From Sinorhizobium sp. BG8 (lineage in GTDB: Bacteria > Pseudomonadota > Alphaproteobacteria > Rhizobiales > Rhizobiaceae): DNA of 64,000 nt. Under the pieces are notes generated by a model that had not been told where the DNA came from, searched no databases, and saw nothing but the letters and a program-made list of their open reading frames with translations. The stretch covers positions 3,801,501-3,865,500 of the forward strand of contig NZ_CP044011.1 of the NCBI RefSeq assembly GCF_016864555.1. The letters are read 5' to 3'. Shown here one piece after another: positions 25,173-34,517 of this stretch (position 1 is the first letter of the stretch; every line of letters begins with the position of its first letter). Both the position numbers and the translations under genes were made by a program.

Positions 25173-25682
25173 TCAGCTCTCCTTCGTGTCCTCCGGTCCT
25201 GCGGGGTTTTTGTAGCGGTAGCGGAAGGTGCAGCGCGGAGAGCCCGCCATGATCGTCTCCTTGCGCTCCAGCGCAATGCTCGGATCGTAGCCCTGGCAAA
25301 AGGTGCCGTCGCGGTTGCATGACATCAGATGGCCGATATGGCCGAGGCCCATCTCATGATAGGCCTCGGCATAACGACATCGCGTAACGTCGAAGTCGAA
25401 GGTGTCCTCCGTCGCCTCCAGCACCTCGATCTCCAGCGCATCGTCTACCGTCCACAGATCGTATAGCTTGATGAAGTGCGCCATCGACGTTTCGCCGCCC
25501 GGCGCACTTGCGGCAAAGGATCGTCCCTCCGCGATGGCAGCCTTGCGGATGGCGGAATCCAGGATGGCGTCGGCCTTCTCCTTGCCGAGGGCGGCGACCA
25601 TCTCCGCGTGGATCGGCCCGATCACCTGAGCCTGCACCCTCCGCTTCAGGAGTACCGGAAGCTCCAGAGATCGCTTGTCCAT
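25173..25682 (-). CDS. L-2-amino-thiazoline-4-carboxylate hydrolase family protein
   Basis: 169 residues with the ATC_hydrolase (PF14196) core: FDFDVTRCRYAEAYHEMGL, then LMSCNRDGTFCQGYDPSIAL and a final CTFRYRYKN. The conserved Cys residues (near 102 and 121-128) are in place. Founding members open the thiazoline ring in L-cysteine production from ATC in Pseudomonas. Many bacteria carry the family without ATC use, so the substrate is open. Confidence 0.82.
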   Translation of the reverse strand: MDKRSLELPVLLKRRVQAQVIGPIHAEMVAALGKEKADAILDSAIRKAAIAEGRSFAASAPGGETSMAHFIKLYDLWTVDDALEIEVLEATEDTFDFDVTRCRYAEAYHEMGLGHIGHLMSCNRDGTFCQGYDPSIALERKETIMAGSPRCTFRYRYKNPAGPEDTKES

Positions 25683-25951
25683 AATCCATTACTCCTGTTT
25701 TTTCACCGCAGCCCGTGCTTCAGGGAAAGCTGGAATGCCAGCGAGGTAGCTGACGACCACTTTTCTCCGGCGCAGGCAGGAACGCAAGCACCAGTCCCCA
25801 CGAACGCCCCTCGCCCCGCAGCTTCCTTGCTCTGTTTCGTGCCGGCCTCCGGGTTTCGCGGGTCCTTCGCGAAGGCTCCTCGCTGCAATGGCATCGGACG
25901 CCCACCTGCGCTAACATCCCGGCTCGAACCGTACGCCGGGGAAGATCGTGG

Positions 25952-28174
25952 ATGGAGCGCCGTCTCGCAGCCGTTCTGATTGCCGATGTCGTCGGCTACA
26001 GCAGCCTGAGCCGGATTGACGAAGAGGGAACGCGAGTCCGCTTTCAATCCGACCTCAAAAATCTGTTCAATCCGAAGATTGCCGAGCATCACGGGCGGCT
26101 AGTCAAGACCATGGGCGATGGACTGCTGGTCGAATTCCACAGCGTGGTCGATGCGTTGCGCTGTGCCGTGGAAATTCAGCAGGAGAAGGCGGCCAAATCC
26201 GGAGAAGTGCCCCCCGACCTCAGGGTCCACTTCCGCATCGGCATCAATCTGGGCGATGTGATCGTCGAGGACGACGACATCCACGGAGATGGCGTCAACA
26301 TCGCCGACAGGATGCAGACGCAGGCGCTGCCCGGCGGCATCGCAATGTCCGGAACCGCCTACGACCAGGTGAAACACAACATTCCGGTCGGCTACATCTC
26401 GCTCGGGGAGCAGAAGGTCAAGGGCATCGCCGAACCGGTCCGCGTCTACCGGGTCGTGCTCGATCCGGCGGCGGCCGGCAAGACGGTCAGCGTCCGGCGG
26501 GGCCTGCGCGATCCACGCCTCGCGGCAGCGGCTACGCTCCTTGCTGTCGTTCTGGCGGGAGCTGCCATGTGGTGGCAGCCCTGGACGCTGCTCAAGGCGC
26601 CGACATCCGTCGAGCGTGTCGCTTATCCCCTACCCGACAAGCCTTCGGTGGCCGTACTGCCCTTCATCAACGTCAGCGGAGACACCGAGCACGACCATCT
26701 CGCCGAGGGCCTGACGGATGATCTCATCACCGAGCTTTCCAAGGTGTCCGGCCTTTTCGTAATCGCCCGCCACTCGGTGTTTGCGGTGCGAAACTCGACT
26801 GCCACGGTGCAGGAGGTCGCTTCCGAGCTCGGCGTCCACTACGTTCTCGAAGGCACCCTGCAGCGCGCGGGCGCGAGGCTTCGGATAAACGTCAAGCTGA
26901 TCGACGCCATGACGGGGCTCTCCCTCTGGGCCGAGCGCTACGACAGGCAATACGCGGATATATTTGCGGTCCAGGATGACGTCATCAACAAGATCATATC
27001 GGCGCTCGAGGTGAAGCTCAGCAAGGGAGAGCGCGATCAGCTCGCACGCATCCCGACGGAGAGCCTCGAGGCCTACGACTACTTCATGCGCGCGGAACAG
27101 GAAGGCACCGCGTTCAGCGACGTCGATACCGCGAGGCGCACGCTCTCCTATTACCAGCGGGCGATCGATCTCGACCCGCGGTTTGCGGACGCCCACGCCG
27201 GTATCGCGCGCGTTGCCGTCGACGTCTGGCGCAACGACTACAACTACCTCTGGTCGGCCGCCGTTGCGCGAAAGATCGCCTACGACGCGGCCGGACAGGC
27301 GCTCAAGCTCGATCCCAACAATGCCAGGGCCCTTGCCGTTCTGGCGCTCCTCCAGCTCGTCGACGGCCGGATCAAGGAGGCGCTGGAATCCGCCAATCGC
27401 GCGGTCGATGCGCAGCCGAGCGACGCCGAAGCCCATGCCAACCTCGCCCTCATCCTCGGTCATGCGGGCAACCACAGCGAGGCGATCGTGGCGATAGAGA
27501 GTGCGCTCCGGCTCGATCCGTCACCGCGTCCGAGCTTCCAGCTGCTTGCCGGGATTGTGTACTATACCGCCCACGACAGCGCCCGCTCGATCCCGCTCCT
27601 CACCGCAGCGCTCGACTCCCTGCCGAATGCCGAGCCCGCCCGCGAATACCTGGCCGCCGCCTACGCCGAACAGGGCGACATGGCAAAGGCACAGGAACAG
27701 GCCAAGAAGCTCCTGGAGCTCTTTCCCGACAGCAATCTCACCTATTACCGCTATCTCTACGACTACTGGCGCATGGACGATCTGGACTACCACCTGAAGG
27801 CTCTGGAGGCCGCCGGCATCCCCCAATGGCCATTCGACTTTCATGGCGCCGATGCTGACCGTGTTTCCGGAGCGGAACTGGCGGGCATCGTCAACAACAA
27901 GACATGGACCGGCAAGCACAGGAACGGCACGGAATTCATCCAGTTCTTCGACAATGCCGGCAACACCGCCTACCGCAGCGCCAACACCAGCATAACCGGC
28001 ACCGTGGAAGTCAGCGACGACCGGCTCTGCGAAAAATTCAACGGCTATTTCCTCGACAGGCTGTTCTGCGGCTATGTCTTCCGAAACCGCGACAGGACCA
28101 GCCACGACGAGGAATTCGTGCACGTGTCGCCGCAGGCGGTGAAATACTTTACAGTGCGCGAGGCGACGCAGTGA
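25952..28174 (+). CDS. Class III adenylate/guanylate cyclase, membrane-anchored, with TPR repeats
   Basis: 740 residues. Cyclase domain 1-165 with Asp12, Asp56 (TMGDGLLVEF), Asn116 and Arg120 (HGDGVNIADR), all catalytic residues. One transmembrane helix at about 190-208. A TolB-like segment starts LPDKPSVAVLPFINVSGDTE, followed by TPRs (about 390-580). A 100-residue tail (VNNKTWTGKHRNGTEFIQFF onward) is a small beta domain not usual in such cyclases. Topology puts the TPR and tail in the periplasm if the cyclase is cytoplasmic. It lies in divergent orientation to the cyclase at 23264, with the ATC hydrolase gene between. Confidence 0.9.
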   Translation: MERRLAAVLIADVVGYSSLSRIDEEGTRVRFQSDLKNLFNPKIAEHHGRLVKTMGDGLLVEFHSVVDALRCAVEIQQEKAAKSGEVPPDLRVHFRIGINLGDVIVEDDDIHGDGVNIADRMQTQALPGGIAMSGTAYDQVKHNIPVGYISLGEQKVKGIAEPVRVYRVVLDPAAAGKTVSVRRGLRDPRLAAAATLLAVVLAGAAMWWQPWTLLKAPTSVERVAYPLPDKPSVAVLPFINVSGDTEHDHLAEGLTDDLITELSKVSGLFVIARHSVFAVRNSTATVQEVASELGVHYVLEGTLQRAGARLRINVKLIDAMTGLSLWAERYDRQYADIFAVQDDVINKIISALEVKLSKGERDQLARIPTESLEAYDYFMRAEQEGTAFSDVDTARRTLSYYQRAIDLDPRFADAHAGIARVAVDVWRNDYNYLWSAAVARKIAYDAAGQALKLDPNNARALAVLALLQLVDGRIKEALESANRAVDAQPSDAEAHANLALILGHAGNHSEAIVAIESALRLDPSPRPSFQLLAGIVYYTAHDSARSIPLLTAALDSLPNAEPAREYLAAAYAEQGDMAKAQEQAKKLLELFPDSNLTYYRYLYDYWRMDDLDYHLKALEAAGIPQWPFDFHGADADRVSGAELAGIVNNKTWTGKHRNGTEFIQFFDNAGNTAYRSANTSITGTVEVSDDRLCEKFNGYFLDRLFCGYVFRNRDRTSHDEEFVHVSPQAVKYFTVREATQ

Positions 28175-28419
28175 GCAACGGATGCAGTCGGCTTCATGAG
28201 AGTTGGCGGTAGAATTTTTCTCAGCCTTGGCAGAAACCATCTGAGAGGTACAACTGCGTACTGAATGAAGCGCCGAGTATATTAGAGAGGCGAACGTCTA
28301 TCCGTCGACGCCCCACGACAAACAGATCAACCAGAACGCCGCGCGCTACTGTAAAACACTTGCGCTTTTCTGCTTCAGTCGCATTATCTCTCATCAACGT
28401 TGTTTAGGGGATAACCTCC

Positions 28420-29832
28420 ATGGACATAACGAAGCGGAACTTCACCAAGAGTCTGGTTCTGGCGGCAGGTTGTGCCGGACTTGGTCCCCTCCGAATCAAC
28501 GCTGCGGAAGTCAGCGAAGCCGAGGCACGCGCCATCGCCAAGGAGGCCTACATCTACGGCTTCCCGATGATTGACAGCTATCGCATTCAGCATGCCTACT
28601 TCGTCGATACCAAGAACCCTGAATACAAGGGCCCGTGGAACCATCTGGCCAATATTGCGCGCGTCTACACGCCCGCCGATACCGCTGTTCAGACGCCAAA
28701 CTCGGACACGCCATATTCGATGCTCGGCCTGGACCTTCGCGCCGAACCAATTGTTCTGACGGTGCCGCCGATCGAGAAGGATCGGTATTTCAGCATTCAG
28801 TTGATCGACGCGTACACCTTCAACTTCGATTACATCGGAAGTCGCGCGACCGGGAACGATGGTGGCAGTTTCCTCATCGCGGGGCCGCAGTGGAAGGGCG
28901 AGACGCCGAGCGGCGTGAAGAAGGTGATGCGGTCGGAGACCGAGCTGGCGCTCGCAGTCTACCGCACGCAGCTCTTCAATCCCGACGACCTCGACAACGT
29001 GAAGAAGATCCAGGACCACTACAAGGCGGAGCCACTATCGAAGTTCCTAGGACAGCCCACGCCACAAGCCGCCCCTTCGATCAATTTCATCGAGCCGTTG
29101 ACCGCTGCGGATGAAAAGACTTCGCTCGATTTTTTCAGCATTCTCAATTTCATCCTGCAGTTCTGCCCGACCGATCCGTCCGAAACCGAACTGATGGCGC
29201 GCTTTTCCAAGATCGGTATCGGAGCAGGCAAGGCCTTTGACCCGGGCAAGCTCTCACCCGAACTGAAAAATGCCATAGAACTGGGAAGGGCCGACGCGTG
29301 GGCCGATCTCGACGCCTTGCGAAAACGTGTCGATACGGGCGAAGTGACGTCCGGCGACATGTTTGGCACGCGCTCCTACCTGAAGAACAATTACCTCTAC
29401 CGCATGGGAGCCGCCGTGCTCGGCATCTACGGAAACTCCAAGCAGGAGGCGATGTATCCCGTCTATGCCATTGATTCCGAAGGCAACAAGCTCGACGGCG
29501 CCAACAAGTATACGGTCCGCTTCGCGCCCGGCCAGTTGCCCCCGGTCAACGCCTTCTGGTCGCTGACGATGTATGACTTGCCTCAAAGCCTGCTCGTCGC
29601 GAACCCCATCAACCGCTACCTGCTGAATTCACCGATGTTGCCGCAGTTTGTGAAGGATGGCGATGGAGGGCTGACGTTCTATGTTCAGAACCAATCCCCC
29701 GGCAAGGGCAAGGAGCCCAATTGGCTGCCTGCCCCGGAGGGGCCGTTCGTGATTGCGATGCGTCTCTACTGGCCGAAACCAGAAGCCCTCGATGGCAAGT
29801 GGAAGCAGCCGCCGTTGACGAAGACGGAGTGA
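28420..29832 (+). CDS. DUF1254/DUF1214 domain exported protein
   Basis: 470 residues. The N-terminus (KRNFTKSLVLAAGCAGLGPL, ending INAAEV) is a secretion signal, possibly Tat-like. DUF1254 covers about 40-180 (EAYIYGFPMIDSYR, VQTPNSDTPYSMLGLDLRAE) and DUF1214 the C-terminal 110 residues (PPVNAFWSLTMYDLPQSLLV, NRYLLNSPML, GLTFYVQNQSPGKGKEPNWL). Periplasmic, function unknown. Single-gene unit with a 245-base upstream gap. Confidence 0.88.
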   Translation: MDITKRNFTKSLVLAAGCAGLGPLRINAAEVSEAEARAIAKEAYIYGFPMIDSYRIQHAYFVDTKNPEYKGPWNHLANIARVYTPADTAVQTPNSDTPYSMLGLDLRAEPIVLTVPPIEKDRYFSIQLIDAYTFNFDYIGSRATGNDGGSFLIAGPQWKGETPSGVKKVMRSETELALAVYRTQLFNPDDLDNVKKIQDHYKAEPLSKFLGQPTPQAAPSINFIEPLTAADEKTSLDFFSILNFILQFCPTDPSETELMARFSKIGIGAGKAFDPGKLSPELKNAIELGRADAWADLDALRKRVDTGEVTSGDMFGTRSYLKNNYLYRMGAAVLGIYGNSKQEAMYPVYAIDSEGNKLDGANKYTVRFAPGQLPPVNAFWSLTMYDLPQSLLVANPINRYLLNSPMLPQFVKDGDGGLTFYVQNQSPGKGKEPNWLPAPEGPFVIAMRLYWPKPEALDGKWKQPPLTKTE

Positions 29833-29951
29833 ACCTTCGGTAGCTCAGGATTGGCGGCTCGCCTATTGTCACTATATGCATGGTTCTGACAAATCGGGGG
29901 CAATCGCCCTGAGCGCACCGAGAGTGCGCCGCGTCTGAATGGAGTTTGAAA

Positions 29952-30434
29952 TTGAGCGTTGCCTTCACCAAGGAAGAGAGTTCCGAAACGGCCTCGGAAA
30001 CCCTGCTGCCTGACCGCGCAATTTCGCGTCACCCGAACCTTGTCACGGAAGCGGGATTGAGGGCGCTGGAGGTGCAACTCCAGCAGGCCCGCGAAGCCTA
30101 CGATGCGACGAACGCGATCGAGGACGTGAATGAACGGCGGCGGCAGGCGGCAAGCCCGATGCGGGATCTGCGTTATTTTGCGGAACGGGTTCGCACGGCT
30201 CAGCTTGTCCCTGACCCGACTTCCACTGATACCGTTGCCTTTGGGAACACGGTGACCTTCAGCCGCGACGATGGGCGCGTGCAGAAGTATCGCATCGTCG
30301 GAGAGGACGAAGCTGACCCCAAGGCCGGATCAATTTCCTTTGTTTCCCCGGTCGCAAGAATCCTCATTGGCAAATCTGTCGGGGATGTAGCCGGCATTGG
30401 TGATCAGGAGCTCGAGATCATTGCCATCTCGTAG
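29952..30434 (+). CDS. GreA/GreB-family transcript cleavage factor-like protein
   Basis: 160 residues from a TTG at 29952, chosen because GGAG sits 7 bases upstream; an earlier in-frame TTG at 29946 is too close. The C-terminal FKBP-like Gre domain is clear (YRIVGEDEADPKAGSISFVS, ILIGKSVGDVAGI). The N-terminal coiled coil (about 30-95) has DATNAIEDVNERRRQ where GreA has its acidic tip. It is an accessory Gre-like protein rather than the housekeeping greA, which in rhizobia lies elsewhere. Confidence 0.78.
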   Translation: MSVAFTKEESSETASETLLPDRAISRHPNLVTEAGLRALEVQLQQAREAYDATNAIEDVNERRRQAASPMRDLRYFAERVRTAQLVPDPTSTDTVAFGNTVTFSRDDGRVQKYRIVGEDEADPKAGSISFVSPVARILIGKSVGDVAGIGDQELEIIAIS

Positions 30435-30511
30435 AGCAGTCCCTGTAGCGCTGCGGGAACGAGCGCGGGTCATTTTCTGACATGACGCTGTGGCAACAGG
30501 TGGCGTTCGCG

Positions 30512-30853
30512 CTATAGCAAGCTCGGTGGCGCAAAGAAGCAATTGAGATGCTCTTCACCGGGATGGAGACAAGCGTGATAGGCCCCATCGCCTGAAGGAA
30601 TCTCGTCGCCATAGGGTACGAAGAACTGATGGTCGCGCGTGGCCTTGGGGTGGTCGCCGCGGCGGAGCAGGATGAAATACCCCCTCCTGCCCTGCATCAC
30701 ATCGCCATCGGGTATCGAGTGGCAGTCGCCGTCAACCTCTGATCCTCGGCAGCACGCAAGGGGATACTTCCAACCGTCGGGATCATGCGACATCGCAGTT
30801 GTCGCCAATGCCGGCAGCATGAGGAAGCACCCTGCAACCGCTCGCAGACACAT
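30512..30853 (-). CDS. Small exported cysteine-containing protein of unknown function
   Basis: 113 residues from MCLRAVAGCFLMLPALATTA with GGAG 8 bases upstream; a longer upstream frame lacks support. Signal peptide of about 20 residues, then a mature protein of about 90 with PLACCRGSEVDGDCHSIPDG, a central GYFILLRRGDHP and a tail HACLHPGEEHLNCFFAPP. The CC-x7-C and C-x9-C spacing suggests disulfides. It resembles uncharacterised periplasmic proteins common in rhizobia that I cannot name. Confidence 0.65.
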   Translation of the reverse strand: MCLRAVAGCFLMLPALATTAMSHDPDGWKYPLACCRGSEVDGDCHSIPDGDVMQGRRGYFILLRRGDHPKATRDHQFFVPYGDEIPSGDGAYHACLHPGEEHLNCFFAPPSLL

Positions 30854-31124
30854 GCAGGTTCTCCAGGAGAGATGGTCACTGGCGAGGAACCATTCTGGTG
30901 GCTCGAACCTGCAGGAAAATTCCAGTTGAACGTGCGTCGTTCTCGCCATCGCGCCCACCAAGGATGGTACTCCTCCCCAGATGAAGGGCAACTGTAAACG
31001 CGGAAAGAGTTCCGACCTGGTTCGGCAGAAGGTTACGAATACGCTCGGCCGGACGCTCCCCGCAGGGAACGACACCCCGCCACGATGCCGCAGCGGGGTG
31101 TTTCGAAAGTGCCGCCATTCGAGA

Positions 31125-31646
31125 TCAAGGGGCGCTGTGCTGCCAGTCCTTGTCCAGCTTTTCAGTCACGAGCGTCTGTTGGACCTCGTTCCAGTGCTTC
31201 TTCGAGTCGACCACCTTGGCAGGGATCTTTTCAAACCCGTCGGCTGCCCCTGGATCATAGTTGATGTAGAGCTTGCCCTCGATGATGCGCCAGGCCTTGG
31301 GATCGATGTTGGTGGTCACCGTTCCGTAGGAAACGCCGTCGGCGCAGTACCCGCCATACTGCGGCGCGTACTTGGCGGGATCCTTTATGAAGAGGTCGCG
31401 ATGTTCGGCGCTGGCGAAATGCCAGTTCGCACCCAGCCAGTGGTAGTTGAACTTGGGTGACCCCTCCACGGCCTCGTTCTGCGTGAAGTAGGCAACCGGA
31501 TCGTAGCCCTTGATCGCTACATCGCCGAAGTAGCCGGTGTTGACCATATTGTCTGCCGCTGCGCTCTCCGTGGAGGCAAGCAGCAGCGCGACCGCAGCAA
31601 CCGCCGCAGCCACCTGCATGATGTGCTTCAATCTGTAACGAGACAT
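31125..31646 (-). CDS. YHS-domain periplasmic protein
   Basis: 173 residues with a signal peptide (ends ESAAADN). The YHS domain occupies about 40-100: VAIKGYDPVAYFTQNEAVEG, FNYHWLGANWHFASAEHRDL and YGGYCADGVS with its single Cys near 100. GGAGG lies before ATG. YHS domains often bind metal in copper/heavy metal proteins, but this secreted type is uncharacterised. A 9-bp hairpin (arms 31072-31080 and 31093-31101) lies downstream, a weak terminator candidate. Confidence 0.87.
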   Translation of the reverse strand: MSRYRLKHIMQVAAAVAAVALLLASTESAAADNMVNTGYFGDVAIKGYDPVAYFTQNEAVEGSPKFNYHWLGANWHFASAEHRDLFIKDPAKYAPQYGGYCADGVSYGTVTTNIDPKAWRIIEGKLYINYDPGAADGFEKIPAKVVDSKKHWNEVQQTLVTEKLDKDWQHSAP

Positions 31647-31686
31647 TCAATCCTCCGTTTTGCGGCAATCCGGCGGCTCGGCGGCG

Positions 31687-32277
31687 TCACTTTCGCTTCG
31701 TGCATTCGCCATAGAGCCATTCACCGACCAGATCCGCTTTCTGGCAGACGGCACCCGCCTTCAATAGAAGTTCCGCCGCCTCCCAATGCGAACGCCACCC
31801 CGCCTGCGTGAGCGGTGTATAGCCGTTCCTTTCCTTCACATCGACTTCCGCCTTGTTTGTCAGCAGGAATGCGACCACGTCCGCGTGGCCTTCTTCCGCT
31901 GCCGCATGCAGCGGAGACATATGATAGAAGTTGGCCGTGTCGTTGACGGCCGCCCCTTTGGAAACCAGAAGCTCGACGACTTCGAGATTGCCGCCGTAAG
32001 CGGCCGCATGAAGCGCCGTAAGCCCGCCCTTGTTGCGGATCTCGATATCGGCACCGCGATCCAGGAAGAGCAGGACGACATCAGGATGGCCGGCGAGTGC
32101 GGCTATCAGCAGCGGAGGTTCCCCGGCCTCGTCGGGTTCGGCGATGCTCCTGCCCTGGTCGAGCAGCTGTTTCGCGCGAGCAACGTCCCCGTCCCTCGCA
32201 GCATCATGCAGGGGACCTGCAAAAGCGGCCGATACTCCCATGGCGAGCCCGGCAACGGCAGCAAAAATAAATTTCAC
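31687..32277 (-). CDS. Exported ankyrin-repeat protein
   Basis: 196 residues from a GTG at 32277 with GGAGG 7 bases upstream, giving a proper signal peptide (VKFIFAAVAGLAMGVSAAFA). Four to five ankyrin repeats fill the mature protein (GPLHDAARDGDVARAKQLLD; EPPLLIAALAGHPDVVLLFL; GLTALHAAAYGGNLEVVELL; MSPLHAAAEEGHADVVAFLL). A C-terminal pair of Cys may form a disulfide. A periplasmic protein-binding scaffold; partner unknown. Lies 40 bases downstream-to-upstream with the YHS gene in the same direction, possibly co-transcribed. Confidence 0.87.
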   Translation of the reverse strand: MKFIFAAVAGLAMGVSAAFAGPLHDAARDGDVARAKQLLDQGRSIAEPDEAGEPPLLIAALAGHPDVVLLFLDRGADIEIRNKGGLTALHAAAYGGNLEVVELLVSKGAAVNDTANFYHMSPLHAAAEEGHADVVAFLLTNKAEVDVKERNGYTPLTQAGWRSHWEAAELLLKAGAVCQKADLVGEWLYGECTKRK

Positions 32278-32509
32278 CGTGCAACCTCCGCCCCAGCTTC
32301 GGTTTCGGTTTTTACATGTGCGGAATATGTTCAATGTATCACATGCGCGTCGCTCTGATCAACGATCGCGCCCGCCCGTCCTGCTTGGGTTGTGCCGAAC
32401 GTCACACGCGACGAAACCTATTGCCGAAACGGCTTGCCGGGCGCAGGTTGCCCCGGAAAGGACGATTCGCGCGGCCCATGCCAGCGGGAGGACTTGAACA
32501 GGAGGCGCG

Positions 32510-34438
32510 ATGAACGAACCCGCTGAAAAAACGGGATCATCCGGCAGAATGAGCTCGCTGCGGTCGCTCTTCAGCGCGATAACGGTTTTGCTGCTCGTCG
32601 CCGTTTCCGGAACACTCGTCGGGCTTGCCTACATCAGGGGCAAGGAAGCCGCGATAGAGCGCGTCAACGCCGAGATGCACAGTTTCTCCGATCGCCTTGT
32701 CGGCCGGCTGGAGGTACTTTCGGGTGATACGACCGCGCTCGTCGGCCTCGTTGCTTCCGTCGCAAATTCGTTTCTCGCGCCGCCCACGGAGCGCATGGAC
32801 GACAAGGTCACGGCACTGCGCGAAGCGCTTGCGCGTTCGCCGCACATCGATGGCCTCTATGCGGGCTATCCGGATGGTTCGTTTTTCCAGGCCGTAAGCC
32901 TCCGGGATGAGGCCTGGCGCAGCCTTCTGGATCCTCCTGATGGAGCGACGCTGGCGATCCGGGCAGTTGGCGCCACCGATCAGGGCAAGGCCCAGTTGCA
33001 TCTGCTGTTCTTCGACGCCGACGGAAAGAAGATCGGGCCGGACCGGCTGGCATACTCGGCGTTCGATCCACGGACCCGACCATGGTATCGCCTGGCGGTA
33101 GACAAGACCTCGCCTGTCGCCTTTGGCCCCTATGCCATGTACACCACCGGCGCCCTCGGGGTCAGCATTTCGCAGGCCCACAAGGGCAACGGGAAGATCG
33201 TCATCGGCGCCGATGTGGTGCTGAACCAGATCACCGACTTTCTCCGCCAGGAACGGTTGACGCCGGATTCGATTGCGCTCGTCGCCGACAACCGCGACAA
33301 GCTGATACTGCATTCCGATCCCGTCATCATGAATCGTATCCTGTCCTCCAAGCTGGAACGAGATCTCGACGACACCGTAGACTCCGATCCCCTGATGTCT
33401 GCCATGAAACGGGCGCATCCGGCGCTCGGGACTCTCGCGTTCATCGACGTCAACGACCGCACCTATGTCGTCATGGCGACGGCGATCGAATCCGCCCTGC
33501 TCTTTTCCGGCTATACGGCGGTGATCGCCGCTCCTCTCGATGAATTGATGGCATCGGCCAACAGGGACGCAGTGCAGGGGCTTACGATCGCCGGAACGGT
33601 AGTCCTGCTCGCAATCGCCTGTGCGCTCGTGCTTGCCCGCATGATCACACAATCCCTGCGCCAGCTGACAGCCAGCGCGAATCGCCTGCAGAATCTCGAC
33701 TTCTCCACGCCCATCGACGTGTCGTCCCGGGTGCGGGAGATTTCGACGCTCGGCAACGCGATGAACCGCGCGCGCGACGCGATCTTCTCTTTCGCGCTCT
33801 ACGTGCCCAAGGAACTGGTGCGAAGGGGCATGGAATCCGGTGAATTCTCGGGCCGGACGGCACGCCGCCAGGAGGTCACTGCCCTATTTACCGACATCTA
33901 CGATTTCACCACGATCAGCGAGCGCCATGCGCCGGAAGAAGTCGTGAGCATGCTGTCGGAATATTTCGACATTCTGAACGAGGCCGTGAAGGCCGAGGGA
34001 GGCACGATCATCCAGTTTCTCGGGGATTCGATCTTCGCGATGTGGAACGCACCCGCGCCCGATGAACGGCACGCGGAGAAGGCCTGTCGCTGCGCGCTCT
34101 CCATGGAAGGCCGGCTCGAGGCGTTCAACGCCAAGCAGAAGGCTCTCGGACTACCCGCCTTCCGGACACGTTTCGGGATCCATACCGGTCCGGCGGTTGT
34201 CGGCAGCGTCGGTGCCAGGGACCGGCTGCAGTACACGGCGATGGGCGATACGATCAACGTCGCCTCGCGGCTGGAAGGGTTGAACAAGACCTACGGCACG
34301 GAAGTGCTGGCGAGTGCCGCAGTGGTGGCCCAGTGCGGTGGCTGGATCCGCTTCCGTCCGCTCGGAGAAGTGCACGTGAAGGGACGAGAGACCGCGCTGG
34401 AGGTCTTCGAGGTTGTCGGCGCGAAGGACGACCTGTAG
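32510..34438 (+). CDS. Receptor-type class III adenylate/guanylate cyclase (Cache-HAMP-CHD)
   Basis: 642 residues. TM1 about 18-40, a periplasmic Cache-type sensor (about 45-350; RTRPWYRLAVDKTSPVAFGP is the typical double-Cache stretch), TM2 about 357-380, HAMP (about 380-435) and the cyclase domain (about 450-635). Catalytic residues: Asp in VTALFTDIYDF near 461, Asp in FLGDSIFAMWN near 505, Asn/Arg in MGDTINVASRLE near 584-588. It senses a small periplasmic molecule, and the output is cAMP or cGMP. Third cyclase within 11 kb but a different architecture. Confidence 0.92.
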   Translation: MNEPAEKTGSSGRMSSLRSLFSAITVLLLVAVSGTLVGLAYIRGKEAAIERVNAEMHSFSDRLVGRLEVLSGDTTALVGLVASVANSFLAPPTERMDDKVTALREALARSPHIDGLYAGYPDGSFFQAVSLRDEAWRSLLDPPDGATLAIRAVGATDQGKAQLHLLFFDADGKKIGPDRLAYSAFDPRTRPWYRLAVDKTSPVAFGPYAMYTTGALGVSISQAHKGNGKIVIGADVVLNQITDFLRQERLTPDSIALVADNRDKLILHSDPVIMNRILSSKLERDLDDTVDSDPLMSAMKRAHPALGTLAFIDVNDRTYVVMATAIESALLFSGYTAVIAAPLDELMASANRDAVQGLTIAGTVVLLAIACALVLARMITQSLRQLTASANRLQNLDFSTPIDVSSRVREISTLGNAMNRARDAIFSFALYVPKELVRRGMESGEFSGRTARRQEVTALFTDIYDFTTISERHAPEEVVSMLSEYFDILNEAVKAEGGTIIQFLGDSIFAMWNAPAPDERHAEKACRCALSMEGRLEAFNAKQKALGLPAFRTRFGIHTGPAVVGSVGARDRLQYTAMGDTINVASRLEGLNKTYGTEVLASAAVVAQCGGWIRFRPLGEVHVKGRETALEVFEVVGAKDDL

Positions 34439-34517
34439 AGGCCGGCGCCGGCAACCTGCGTAACGTGGGGCCAACCGGCCGAGACCGGTGCCAGACCTCC
34501 GAGCGTCCCGTCTCGCT

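Noticed and set aside
23501-25252. About 583-codon plus-strand frame over the first cyclase
   Set aside because: Antisense to a cyclase with all catalytic residues.
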